Assembly (NCBI GenBank): GCA_051880615.1
Contig: JBJEOH010000061.1
Coordinates: forward strand, 1 to 64,000
Direction of reading: 5' to 3'
DNA length: 64,000 nt
Source: UBA7067 sp051880615
Lineage (GTDB): Bacteria; Bacillota; Clostridia; Oscillospirales; Acutalibacteraceae
Shown: piece by piece, positions 41,303 to 49,485 of the stretch
Layout of the letters: each line of letters starts with the position of its first letter
How positions within the stretch are numbered: the stretch's first letter is position 1
The notes under the pieces: generated by a model
What the model was told of the DNA's origin: nothing
The model's input: only the letters and a program-made list of their open reading frames with translations
Database searches by the model: none
Position numbers and translations under genes: made by a program

Positions 41303-41448
41303 AGAGATTGTTTTGGGGGTGTGTGCCGTGGCGCTTTTTTATAACAGCTTCGACTTATGCTTTGCGTTTACGGGCACATTGCGTAAAATCATAAAATCAA
41401 AAACTTTTTGCAAAATTAAGACTGCGTAAAACCGCAGTCTTTTTTGCG
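41303..41448 (+). promoter_or_regulatory. Structured purE leader with an intrinsic terminator (candidate attenuator)
   Basis: TGTGCC (41322-41327) can pair with GGCACA (41373-41378). The terminator AAGACTGCG (41418-41426) / CGCAGTCTT (41433-41441) plus a T run stands between promoter and purE. TGCGTAAAA occurs twice (41380-41388 and 41424-41432), and TTTACG at 41367-41372 could pair with either copy, a possible switch. It does not match the purine riboswitch core I know. Confidence 0.5.
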
Positions 41449-41473
41449 TTTTTTAATTGAAAGGATGATTTAT

Positions 41474-41977
41474 ATGGCAGATGTAAAAAAGGTTGCCGTT
41501 ATTATGGGCAGCGACAGTGACTTTCCGGTTGTTTCCGCCGCTATCAAAACTCTTAAGGACTTCGGCGTTCCGTTTGAGGTTCATATTATGTCGGCACACA
41601 GAACACCCGACCTCGCTGCTGACTTTGCAAAAGGCGCAAAGGCAAACGGCTTTGGCGTTATCATAGCCGCAGCAGGAATGGCTGCACACCTTGCAGGAGT
41701 TTTGGCGGCTCACACAACGCTGCCGGTTATCGGCATTCCCATTAAATCAACCTTTGACGGACTGGACGCATTGCTTGCAACCGTACAGATGCCCAGCGGT
41801 ATTCCTGTTGCTACTGTTGCGGTTGGCGGAGCGGCAAACGCCGCACTGCTTGCAATCCAGATGCTCGCCCTGTCGAACCCCGAGCTTGACAAAAAGCTTG
41901 AGGCTAAAAAGGAAGATATGGTACAGGGCGTTCTGAAAAAAGATGAAGCAATTCAGAGCAAGGTGGAAGAGCTGTGA
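41474..41977 (+). CDS. purE: N5-carboxyaminoimidazole ribonucleotide mutase
   Basis: The 167-residue protein is class I PurE. It has VAVIMGSDSDFPVV, then SAHRTPD with the catalytic His, and IIAAAGMAAHLAGVLAAHT. It converts N5-CAIR to CAIR in purine synthesis. No purK lies next to it. The ATG at 41474 follows AAAGGATG. Its last codons overlap the GTG start of purF by 4 bp. Confidence 0.95.
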   Translation: MADVKKVAVIMGSDSDFPVVSAAIKTLKDFGVPFEVHIMSAHRTPDLAADFAKGAKANGFGVIIAAAGMAAHLAGVLAAHTTLPVIGIPIKSTFDGLDALLATVQMPSGIPVATVAVGGAANAALLAIQMLALSNPELDKKLEAKKEDMVQGVLKKDEAIQSKVEEL

Positions 41978-43425
41978 TAGAAGAAAAGAATTTTCTTGTG
42001 TCCGACTCTCCGCAGGATGAATGCGGCGTGTTTGGAATTTTCGCCAAGAATGGCGATGTTGACTGCGTGCTTGAAACATACAAGGCGCTTTATGCACTGC
42101 AGCACAGAGGGCAGGAAAGCGCAGGAATTGTTGTGAATAACGGCGGCGAGATGAAATGCCTGAAGCATGTCGGCACTGTGTCTGATGGTTTCTCGGCGGA
42201 GGAGCTTGAAGAACTGCCAAAGGGCAGAATCGCTGTCGGCCATGTGTGCTACAGCCCCGAAAAAAAGGTAACGCCCGAATCAACTCAGCCGCTGCTGATG
42301 CGATACATCAAAGGCTCGCTTGCGCTTGCGCATAACGGCGCGCTTACAAATGTTGCTCAGCTTCGCAAAATGCTTGAGCAGGGTGGAGCAATCTTTCAGT
42401 CAGGTTCAAACGCGGAGCTTATCGCCTATGTTATTGCAAGCCAGCGCCTGAACTACGCAACGATTGAAGAAACAGTAGTTGGTGCAATGAATGAGCTTGA
42501 GGGTGCTTATTCGATTGTTATGACCTCGCCGAGTATGCTTATCGGTGTGCGCGACCCGAACGGCTTCAGACCTCTTTGCATAGGCAAAAAGGGCGACAGC
42601 TATATGATTTCGTCAGAATCCTGCGCGCTTGACAGTCTTGGAGCTGAATTTATCCGAGATGTTGAGCCCGGTGAGGTTGTTGTGGTTGACGAAAACGGCA
42701 TACGCAGTTTTAAAGATAACTGTAAGAGCAAAAGCTCGCTGTGTCTGTTTGAGTATGTTTATGTTGCCAGACCCGACAGCGTGATTGACGGTGTGTCCGT
42801 CTATATGGCGAGACAGGAGGCGGGAAAAATTCTTGCAAAGGAGCATCCCGTTGAGGCCGATATGGTTTGCGGCGTGCCTGACAGCGGATTGTCAGCGGCT
42901 TTGGGATATTCAATAGAATCGGGCATACCGTACGGAATCGCTCTTATCAAGAATAAATATATCGGCAGAACCTTTGCAAAGCGCAAAATATCCGAGAGAG
43001 AAAATGTTCTCAAAATCAGGCTGAATGTGCTTAAGGCGGCAGTTGATGGTAAAAGAATAATCATTATTGATGACTCAATCGTTCACGGTGCCACCTGCGC
43101 ATATATTGTAAAGCTTCTGAAAAGCGCAGGAGCTAAGGAGGTTCACCTGAGAATTTCCTCACCGCCGTTTTTGAATCCGTGTTATTACGGAATTGATATA
43201 AGCGACAGAAAGTACCTCGTTTCGAATACTATGAGTGCTGATGAGCTTTGCAAAAAAATCGGCGCAGATTCACTCGGCTATCTGAGCATTGAGGGCTTGC
43301 ACAGCATTGCTAAGGGCGCGAAGGTCGGCTTATGTGACGCTTGCTTCTCGGGCAATTATCCGGCGCCTGTTCCGAGTGAAATTTTCGAGGACAAGTTCTC
43401 GCAGAAGATTAACAGAAATAAATAA
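41974..43425 (+). CDS. purF: Amidophosphoribosyltransferase
   Basis: The 483-residue protein catalyses the first committed step, from PRPP and glutamine to phosphoribosylamine. A 16-residue propeptide precedes the N-terminal nucleophile Cys17 (DECGVFGIF), which would be exposed by self-cleavage as in the Bacillus enzyme. The PRTase motif IIIIDDSIVHGAT binds PRPP. C-terminal cysteines (CDACFSGNYP) suggest the iron-sulfur form. The start is GTG, overlapping purE. Confidence 0.95.
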   Translation: MIEEKNFLVSDSPQDECGVFGIFAKNGDVDCVLETYKALYALQHRGQESAGIVVNNGGEMKCLKHVGTVSDGFSAEELEELPKGRIAVGHVCYSPEKKVTPESTQPLLMRYIKGSLALAHNGALTNVAQLRKMLEQGGAIFQSGSNAELIAYVIASQRLNYATIEETVVGAMNELEGAYSIVMTSPSMLIGVRDPNGFRPLCIGKKGDSYMISSESCALDSLGAEFIRDVEPGEVVVVDENGIRSFKDNCKSKSSLCLFEYVYVARPDSVIDGVSVYMARQEAGKILAKEHPVEADMVCGVPDSGLSAALGYSIESGIPYGIALIKNKYIGRTFAKRKISERENVLKIRLNVLKAAVDGKRIIIIDDSIVHGATCAYIVKLLKSAGAKEVHLRISSPPFLNPCYYGIDISDRKYLVSNTMSADELCKKIGADSLGYLSIEGLHSIAKGAKVGLCDACFSGNYPAPVPSEIFEDKFSQKINRNK

Positions 43426-43455
43426 AATTACTATAGCATAAAAAGGAGATATATT

Positions 43456-44490
43456 ATGAAAAGTTTCAGTGAAAGCTACAAGGCGGCAGGTGTTGATGTT
43501 ACCGCAGGCTACAGAGCAGTCGAGCTTATGAAGGAGCATGTTGCAAGAACAAAAACAGACGGTGTGGTTTCCGGCATCGGCGGCTTCGGCGGTTTGTTTG
43601 CGCCTAACCTCACAGGAATGAAGGAGCCTGTTCTTGTTTCAGGAACTGATGGCGTTGGCACAAAGCTTAAGCTTGCATTTTTGCTTAACAAGCACAATAC
43701 AATCGGAATTGACTGTGTTGCAATGTGTGTAAACGATGTTGTTTGCTGCGGTGCAGCTCCGCTTTTCTTCCTCGATTATCTTGCAGTCGGCAAGAACTAC
43801 CCCGAAAAGGTGGCTGAGATTGTATCGGGTGTTGCAGAGGGCTGTGTGCAGTCGGGCAGTGCGCTTATAGGCGGCGAAACAGCCGAAATGCCGGGCTTCT
43901 ATCCTGAGAACGAGTATGACCTTGCAGGCTTCTCGGTTGGTATTGTTGACAAGGAGAAAATCGTTGACGGCAGCAAGCTTCAGGCTGGCGATGTTCTTAT
44001 CGGCCTTTCGTCAAGCGGCGTTCACTCAAACGGTTTTTCACTTGTAAGAAAGGTTTTCGGCATCAATTCAAAGACAATCTGGGATACTTATGAAGAGCTT
44101 GACAAGCCGCTCGGAGAAACGCTGATTACTCCGACAAAGATATATGTTAAGCCTGTTTTAGAGCTTATGAGCAAGCTTGAGGTCAAGGCTGTTTCGCACA
44201 TCACAGGCGGTGGTTTCTATGAAAATATTCCGAGAATGTTGAAGCCCGGAATGTGCGCAAAGATTGAAAAATGGGCAGTTCCGGTACTGCCGATATTTGA
44301 TGTTATCCAGCGTGTTGGCAATATTTCGGAAAGAGATATGTTCAACACCTTCAATATGGGCGTTGGTATGATTATTGCAGTTGCAAAGGAAAACGCCGAC
44401 AAGGCTGTTGAAATCCTTACAAACGCCGGTGAAAAGGCGACAATCCTCGGCGAGGTTGCAACAGGCGACGAGGGAGTTATCATATCTTAA
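43456..44490 (+). CDS. purM: Phosphoribosylformylglycinamidine cyclo-ligase (AIR synthetase)
   Basis: The 344-residue protein closes the imidazole ring to give AIR. It shows YKAAGVDVTAGYRAVELMK, GTDGVGTKLKLAF, CVNDVVCCGAAPLFFLDY, ALIGGETAEMPGFY and HITGGGFYENIPRML, all typical of PurM. AAGGAG precedes the ATG. It lies 30 bp after purF and 12 bp before purN. Confidence 0.96.
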   Translation: MKSFSESYKAAGVDVTAGYRAVELMKEHVARTKTDGVVSGIGGFGGLFAPNLTGMKEPVLVSGTDGVGTKLKLAFLLNKHNTIGIDCVAMCVNDVVCCGAAPLFFLDYLAVGKNYPEKVAEIVSGVAEGCVQSGSALIGGETAEMPGFYPENEYDLAGFSVGIVDKEKIVDGSKLQAGDVLIGLSSSGVHSNGFSLVRKVFGINSKTIWDTYEELDKPLGETLITPTKIYVKPVLELMSKLEVKAVSHITGGGFYENIPRMLKPGMCAKIEKWAVPVLPIFDVIQRVGNISERDMFNTFNMGVGMIIAVAKENADKAVEILTNAGEKATILGEVATGDEGVIIS

Positions 44491-44502
44491 GGAGGTGCTC
44501 CC

Positions 44503-45126
44503 GTGAAAAACATAGTCGTATTGGTGTCGGGCGGCGGCACAAATTTGCAGGCTTTGATTGATGCTGAAAAAAGCGGAGATATCATCGGCGGCAAAATAAC
44601 CTGCGTTGTTTCGAGCAACGACAAAGCCTATGCTCTTGAGCGTGCAAAGCAAAACGACATTGGCACAAGGGTTATCAAGAGAAAGAATTTTGAAAATCAG
44701 CAAGCATATGATACTGCGCTTGTCACTCTGCTTAATGAGGAGAAAGCCGACCTTGTTGTGCTTGCAGGATTTATGACAATACTCGGCGACGGAGTTATTA
44801 AAGCATTTGAAAACAGGATTATAAATATCCATCCGTCGCTTATTCCGTCCTTTTGCGGCGAGGGCTTTTACGGACTGCGTGTTCACGAAAAGGCACTTGA
44901 GCGTGGCGTAAAGCTCACGGGCGCAACGGCGCATTTTGTAAATGAAATATGTGACGGCGGTCCTATAATAATGCAAAAGGCGGTTGCTGTTAAAAACGGC
45001 GACACACCCGAAATTCTACAGAAAAGGGTTATGCAGCAGGCGGAGTGGAAAATACTGCCGCAGTCGGTTTCTCTGTTCTGTCAGGATAAATTAAAGGTTG
45101 AAAACGGAAAAGTTATAATAATATAA
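44503..45126 (+). CDS. purN: Phosphoribosylglycinamide formyltransferase
   Basis: The 207-residue protein transfers formyl from 10-formyl-THF to GAR. It has VLVSGGGTNLQALIDA, VVLAGFMTIL, and the catalytic segment NIHPSLIPSF followed by GATAHFVNEICDGGPII. The start is GTG with GGAGGTG upstream. The stop is followed by a palindromic GAGTTAAGAGTG-type repeat. Confidence 0.95.
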   Translation: MKNIVVLVSGGGTNLQALIDAEKSGDIIGGKITCVVSSNDKAYALERAKQNDIGTRVIKRKNFENQQAYDTALVTLLNEEKADLVVLAGFMTILGDGVIKAFENRIINIHPSLIPSFCGEGFYGLRVHEKALERGVKLTGATAHFVNEICDGGPIIMQKAVAVKNGDTPEILQKRVMQQAEWKILPQSVSLFCQDKLKVENGKVIII

Positions 45127-45180
45127 GAAGAGTTAAGAGTGGCACTTCACTTTTCACTCTTAACACTTCACTCTTTAACA
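45127..45180. repeat. Palindromic GAGTTAAGAGTG repeat inside the purine operon
   Basis: GTTAAGAGTG (45132-45141) and CACTCTTAAC (45155-45164) form a hairpin, flanked by further GAAGAG and CTTCACTC units. The units match the array at 3912-4029. It lies between purN and the IMP cyclohydrolase gene and would fold in the mRNA. Confidence 0.8.
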
Positions 45181-45205
45181 AATAATTGAAGGGAGTTTGA
45201 AAATA

Positions 45206-45922
45206 ATGGAAATGATTAATATTGAAAAAGAGCTTGCGCAAAACGCATATCCCGGCAGAGGTATTCTTGTCGGCAAAAGCGGTGACGGCAAAAACGCGGT
45301 TATTGCATACTTTATTATGGGCAGAAGCGAGAACAGCCGCAACCGTGTATTCGTAGAGGACGGTGACGGAATCCGCACACAGGCGTTTGACGAGAGCAAG
45401 CTTTCTGACCCGTCGCTTATTATTTATGCGCCTGTTCGTGTGCTTGGCAACAAGACGATTGTAACAAACGGCGACCAGACAGACACAATCTATGAGCTTA
45501 TGAACAACCAGCTTACCTTTGAGCAGGCACTGCGAACAAGAGAGTTTGAGCCTGACGCTCCTAACTACACCCCGAGAATCAGCAGCGTTGTAAAAACGGG
45601 CGAGGGCGATTTTAACTACGCAATTTCTATACTTAAGAGCGCAAACGGCAACCCTGATTCCTGCCAAAGATACACATTCTCATACACAAATCCGATTAAC
45701 GGCGAGGGCAGATTTATTCACACATATAAGTGCGACGGCAATCCTCTGCCGAGCTTTGAGGGCGAGCCGAAGCTGGTTGAGCTTGGCTCTGACAGCATTG
45801 ACGAGTTTGCCGACAAGCTGTGGAACGCTCTTAATGAGGACAACAAGGTTTCGTTGTTTGTAAGATATATAGACCTCGAAACCCTTGAAGCTACAAGCAG
45901 AATAATAAATAAAAATAAGTGA
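45206..45922 (+). CDS. purO: IMP cyclohydrolase (PurO-like)
   Basis: The 238-residue protein resembles the PurO-type IMP cyclohydrolase (PF07826): YPGRGILVGKS, YFIMGRSENSRNRVF, VLGNKTIVTNGDQTDTI, APNYTPRISS. It would close FAICAR to IMP, a step done in most bacteria by the N-terminal half of PurH. The neighbouring transformylase lacks that half, so the two genes divide the job. ATG 45206 (11 bp after GAAGGGAG) is preferred over TTG 45197. Confidence 0.85.
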   Translation: MEMINIEKELAQNAYPGRGILVGKSGDGKNAVIAYFIMGRSENSRNRVFVEDGDGIRTQAFDESKLSDPSLIIYAPVRVLGNKTIVTNGDQTDTIYELMNNQLTFEQALRTREFEPDAPNYTPRISSVVKTGEGDFNYAISILKSANGNPDSCQRYTFSYTNPINGEGRFIHTYKCDGNPLPSFEGEPKLVELGSDSIDEFADKLWNALNEDNKVSLFVRYIDLETLEATSRIINKNK

Positions 45923-45935
45923 TGGGAGAATTAAT

Positions 45936-47111
45936 ATGAACGAACTTGAACTTAAATACGGCTGTAACCCGAACCAAAAGCCGTCAAAGATTTTTATGAA
46001 GGACGGCGGCGAGCTGCCGATTAAGGTTTTGAACGGCAAGCCGGGATATATCAATTTTCTTGACGCTTTCAACAGCTGGCAGCTTGTAAAGGAGCTTAAG
46101 GCTGCAACAGGTCTTCCGGCTGCGGCTTCATTTAAGCATGTAAGCCCGGCAGGTGCGGCTGTCGCAACAGAGCTTTCTGACACGCTCAAGAAAATTTACT
46201 TTGTTGACGATTTAAAGCTTTCTCCGCTTGCAAGCGCATACGCAAAGGCAAGAGGCGCAGACAGAATGAGTTCATACGGCGACTGGGTGGCTCTGTCTGA
46301 TGTTTGCGATGTTGAAACCGCAACACTTCTCAAGAGAGAGGTTTCCGACGGTGTTATCGCTCCGGGCTACACAGACGAGGCTCTTGAAATTTTAAAGAGC
46401 AAGAAAAAGGGCAACTACCCTGTTGTTCAGATTGACCCTGATTATGTTCCTGCCGAGAAGGAGTACAAGGATGTTTTCGGTATCACCTTTGAGCAGGGCA
46501 GAAACGAGCTTAAAATAGACGATGAAATGCTTTCAAATATGGTAACAGAGAACAAGACCTTTACCGAGGAAGCAAAGCGTGACCTCAAAATTGCGCTTAT
46601 CACACTTAAATATACTCAGTCAAACTCTGTTTGCTATGCAAAGGACGGACAGGCTATCGGCGTTGGCGCAGGTCAGCAGTCGAGAATCCACTGCACTCGT
46701 CTTGCAGGCAATAAGGCAGACATCTGGTTCTTGCGCCAGCATCCGAAGGTATTGGGACTTCAGTTTGTTGATAATATCCGCAGACCTGACCGTGACAACA
46801 CAATAGATGTATATATATCTGACGACCACGACGATGTACTCGCAGACGGCGTATGGCAGCAGTTCTTCAAGGTTAAGCCCGAGGTGCTGACAAGAGAGGA
46901 AAAGAAGGAGTGGCTCAAGGGATTCAAGGGTGTTTCTGTCGGCAGTGACGCATTCTTCCCGTTCGGTGATAACATTGAAAGAGCAAAGCGCAGCGGCGTT
47001 GAGTTTATCGCACAGCCGGGCGGCTCTATCAGAGATGATAATGTAATCGACACCTGCAACAAGTACGGAATGGCTATGTGCTTTACCGGAATAAGATTGT
47101 TCCACCATTAA
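45936..47111 (+). CDS. purH: Stand-alone AICAR formyltransferase
   Basis: The 391-residue protein corresponds to the AICARFT part of PurH without the IMP cyclohydrolase domain: KYGCNPNQKP, the catalytic Lys-His in FKHVSPAGAAV, SNSVCYAKDGQAIGVGAGQQSRIHC, and the C-terminal GSIRDD...GMAMCFTGIRLFHH. It formylates AICAR with 10-formyl-THF. A bifunctional PurH has about 510 residues; the shorter form fits the PurO-like gene 14 bp upstream. Confidence 0.92.
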   Translation: MNELELKYGCNPNQKPSKIFMKDGGELPIKVLNGKPGYINFLDAFNSWQLVKELKAATGLPAAASFKHVSPAGAAVATELSDTLKKIYFVDDLKLSPLASAYAKARGADRMSSYGDWVALSDVCDVETATLLKREVSDGVIAPGYTDEALEILKSKKKGNYPVVQIDPDYVPAEKEYKDVFGITFEQGRNELKIDDEMLSNMVTENKTFTEEAKRDLKIALITLKYTQSNSVCYAKDGQAIGVGAGQQSRIHCTRLAGNKADIWFLRQHPKVLGLQFVDNIRRPDRDNTIDVYISDDHDDVLADGVWQQFFKVKPEVLTREEKKEWLKGFKGVSVGSDAFFPFGDNIERAKRSGVEFIAQPGGSIRDDNVIDTCNKYGMAMCFTGIRLFHH

Positions 47112-47125
47112 TAGGAGGCACTTCA

Positions 47126-48391
47126 ATGAATGTTTTAATGATTGGCTCGGGCGGCAGAGAACACGCTCTTATCAAGGCTATACTCAAAAGCCCAAGACTT
47201 GAAAAGCTTTACTGCGCTCCGGGCAACGGCGGAATTTCAAGGGACGCTCAGTGTGTTGATATTCCTGTTATGGATAAGGAGAAGATGGTAGCGTTTGCAA
47301 AGGAAAACGCTGTTGATTTAGCCTTTGTTGCTCCCGATGACCCGCTTGCCGCAGGTATGGTTGACGCATTTGAAGAAGCAGGAATCCGTGCTTTCGGCCC
47401 GAATGCCGCAGCCGCAGTTATCGAAGCGAGCAAGGTTTTCTCAAAGAATCTTATGAAGAAATACGGCATCCCGACTGCCGAATACGAGGTGTTCGACAAT
47501 TCAAAGGATGCGATAGCATATGTCAAGGACAACAGTCTTGCACCTGTTGTTGTAAAGGCAGACGGACTTGCGCTCGGCAAGGGCGTTATAATTGCCCAGA
47601 CTATCGAGGAGGCTGAAAAGGCTATTCAGTCGATTATGGAGGACAAAAAGTTCGGAGAGTCGGGCAACAAGGTTGTTATTGAGGAATTCCTGACAGGCCC
47701 TGAGGTATCGGTGCTGTCATTTACAGACGGAAAAACGGTTAAGCCGATGGTTTCCTCAAAGGATCACAAAAGAGCGCTTGACGGTGACAAGGGTCTTAAT
47801 ACAGGCGGAATGGGCACTATCAGCCCGAACCCGTATTATACCGATGAGCTTGCCGAGGAATGTATGGAAACAATCTTCAAGCCGACTATAGCGGCTATGC
47901 AGAAGGAGGGCAGACCGTTCAAGGGCTGTCTGTACTTCGGTCTGATGATGACTCCGAAGGGACCGAAGGTTATTGAGTATAACGCGCGCTTCGGCGACCC
48001 TGAGGCTCAGGTTGTTCTTCCAAGACTCAAAACTGATATTCTTGATATTGTTGATGCGGTTATCGATGAAAAGCTTGATGAAATCGACATTGAGTGGAGC
48101 GACGATTGCTCAGCTTGCGTTGTAATGGCGAGCGGCGGCTACCCCGAATCGTACAAAAAGGGCATAGAGATGTTCGGTATGGACGATAACGGACAGGTTG
48201 ATGGTGCAACTATTTATCACGCAGGTACAAAATACAGCGACGGAAAGTTCTATACAAACGGCGGCAGAGTGCTGGGCGTTACCGCAACAGGAAAAACTCT
48301 TGACGAGGCGCTTGAAAAGGCATATAAGGCTGTTGAGAGCATAAGCTTTGACGGAGCGCACTACAGGCACGATATCGGCAGAACCAAGTGA
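47126..48391 (+). CDS. purD: Phosphoribosylamine-glycine ligase
   Basis: The 421-residue ATP-grasp enzyme joins glycine to phosphoribosylamine. It starts MNVLMIGSGGREHAL and has APGNGG, VVKADGLALGKGV, EEFLTGPEVSVLSF, DHKRALDGDKGLNTGGMG and YNARFGDPEAQ. AGGAGG precedes the ATG at 47126. It is the last gene of the purE-F-M-N-O-H-D set; purC, purB and purL/Q are not in the window. Confidence 0.96.
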   Translation: MNVLMIGSGGREHALIKAILKSPRLEKLYCAPGNGGISRDAQCVDIPVMDKEKMVAFAKENAVDLAFVAPDDPLAAGMVDAFEEAGIRAFGPNAAAAVIEASKVFSKNLMKKYGIPTAEYEVFDNSKDAIAYVKDNSLAPVVVKADGLALGKGVIIAQTIEEAEKAIQSIMEDKKFGESGNKVVIEEFLTGPEVSVLSFTDGKTVKPMVSSKDHKRALDGDKGLNTGGMGTISPNPYYTDELAEECMETIFKPTIAAMQKEGRPFKGCLYFGLMMTPKGPKVIEYNARFGDPEAQVVLPRLKTDILDIVDAVIDEKLDEIDIEWSDDCSACVVMASGGYPESYKKGIEMFGMDDNGQVDGATIYHAGTKYSDGKFYTNGGRVLGVTATGKTLDEALEKAYKAVESISFDGAHYRHDIGRTK

Positions 48392-48430
48392 TTTTGTAAA
48401 TTAAAATAAAAACAGTAATTTCACATCACA

Positions 48431-48461
48431 AAGCGGCGGCTTCAATACGAAGCCGCCGCTT
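48431..48461. terminator. Strong hairpin between purD and the convergent dockerin gene
   Basis: A 13-bp perfect stem, AAGCGGCGGCTTC / GAAGCCGCCGCTT with a 5-nt loop. No long T run follows directly on either strand, but the position between convergent genes suggests termination in both directions. Confidence 0.7.
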
Positions 48462-48486
48462 AAATATCGTATTTTATTTTTGTCGG

Positions 48487-49212
48487 TTAAATTACATCAA
48501 TCAGGCTTACAACCTTCTTCTGAATCATTATCGCATCAAGAATTGAGAGAGTGCCGTCGCCGTTAGTATCGGCAAGGGTTTCCTGAAGCGAGTTCAGATT
48601 TGCAAGCTGCACAATCTTTTTCTGAACCATAATTGCATCAAGAATATTAATATCGCCGTCGGTGTTGACATCGCCCAGCTCATATCCGTTAATAAGGAAG
48701 TGAATATCAATTTTGCCGTAATCAATTAAATCGGTTACAGCGTCGTCGTTTGCATAAATCTCTTCAATATTAGTGGTAAAGGTTGCCAGTCCTGATGTTG
48801 TTACATCAAAGCTTACGCCGGCAAGGAGCTTTTCTGATGATAAATCATAGCCGGAGCCTGACGGATTCCAGTTCATTGTATTGACGAGAAACAGATTGTC
48901 ATCTCCTTCAGGATGAGAGTTGCACAGCCAGCTGCCTTCTGTGAAGTCGGTATCAATTGTGCCTGCTTCCGTTTCAGCGGTGTACTTCATAATGCTGTTG
49001 TCATATGCAATGCTAGCCTGAACACCTGAGGAATTGGTTGTCGGAGCAGAGGAATCGAGCGCAACATACATCTGAGCTGTGATAACCTGTCCTCTCTTTG
49101 CGTTGATTGTCTTTGAATATTCCGTGGTGGTTTCTGCCGATGCTGAGAAAAGGCAAGAGCAGCCAAGGGATGCCGCCGCAAGAGCGACAGCGATTACTTT
49201 TTTCAAATTCAT
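48487..49212 (-). CDS. Secreted protein with cohesin-like beta domain and type I dockerin
   Basis: The 241-residue protein has a signal peptide (about 1-27, ending FSASA-ET), a beta-sandwich of about 140 residues that begins like a cohesin (INAKRGQVITAQMYVAL) and includes an amphipathic YDLSSEKLLAGVSFDV, then a dockerin (about 180-238) with two calcium-binding repeats: GDVNTDGDINILDAIMVQKK and ADTNGDGTLSILDAIMIQKK. The two repeats are nearly identical, as type I dockerins require. It could be an adaptor in a cell-surface enzyme complex. The cohesin assignment is tentative. GAGGTG sets the start at 49212. Confidence 0.7.
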   Translation of the reverse strand: MNLKKVIAVALAAASLGCSCLFSASAETTTEYSKTINAKRGQVITAQMYVALDSSAPTTNSSGVQASIAYDNSIMKYTAETEAGTIDTDFTEGSWLCNSHPEGDDNLFLVNTMNWNPSGSGYDLSSEKLLAGVSFDVTTSGLATFTTNIEEIYANDDAVTDLIDYGKIDIHFLINGYELGDVNTDGDINILDAIMVQKKIVQLANLNSLQETLADTNGDGTLSILDAIMIQKKVVSLIDVI

Positions 49213-49373
49213 TTTGAACACCTCGTTATTATTATTGATTAGTGTAAAATCCTATCGACTATATTATACAGTAAAATTTTGATTCAAGCAATACTTTTAA
49301 GCATAAAAGATAATTATTTTACAATTTCTGTTAAATCAAATGTAGCCTTATTCACGCTCCGCCTTTGATTTGC

Positions 49374-49402
49374 TTGACGATAAAGTTCAATAGTAATATA
49401 AT
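49374..49402 (+). promoter_or_regulatory. Promoter of the alr-polA gene run
   Basis: TTGACG (49374-49379), 17-bp spacer, perfect TATAAT (49397-49402), 84 bp before the alr start. Confidence 0.7.
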
Positions 49403-49485
49403 ATACAGTTAGGAAAGTATATAATAACAGGCTTGATAGCTTAACTGAATAAACCCAAAGCAGATAAAGCGGGAGAAATATAAAA

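Noticed and set aside
41313..41429. 38-codon TTG-start leader peptide in the purE leader, with AAGGAGAG upstream and its stop inside the terminator stem
   Set aside because: The predicted transcription start (about 41303) falls inside the AAGGAGAG, so most of that site would not be on the mRNA. It is kept only as a remote possibility if a different promoter is used.
44158..44976. 272-codon minus-strand frame across purM-purN
   Set aside because: It is antisense to two unmistakable purine genes, Cys/His/Asn-rich, and has no start signals.
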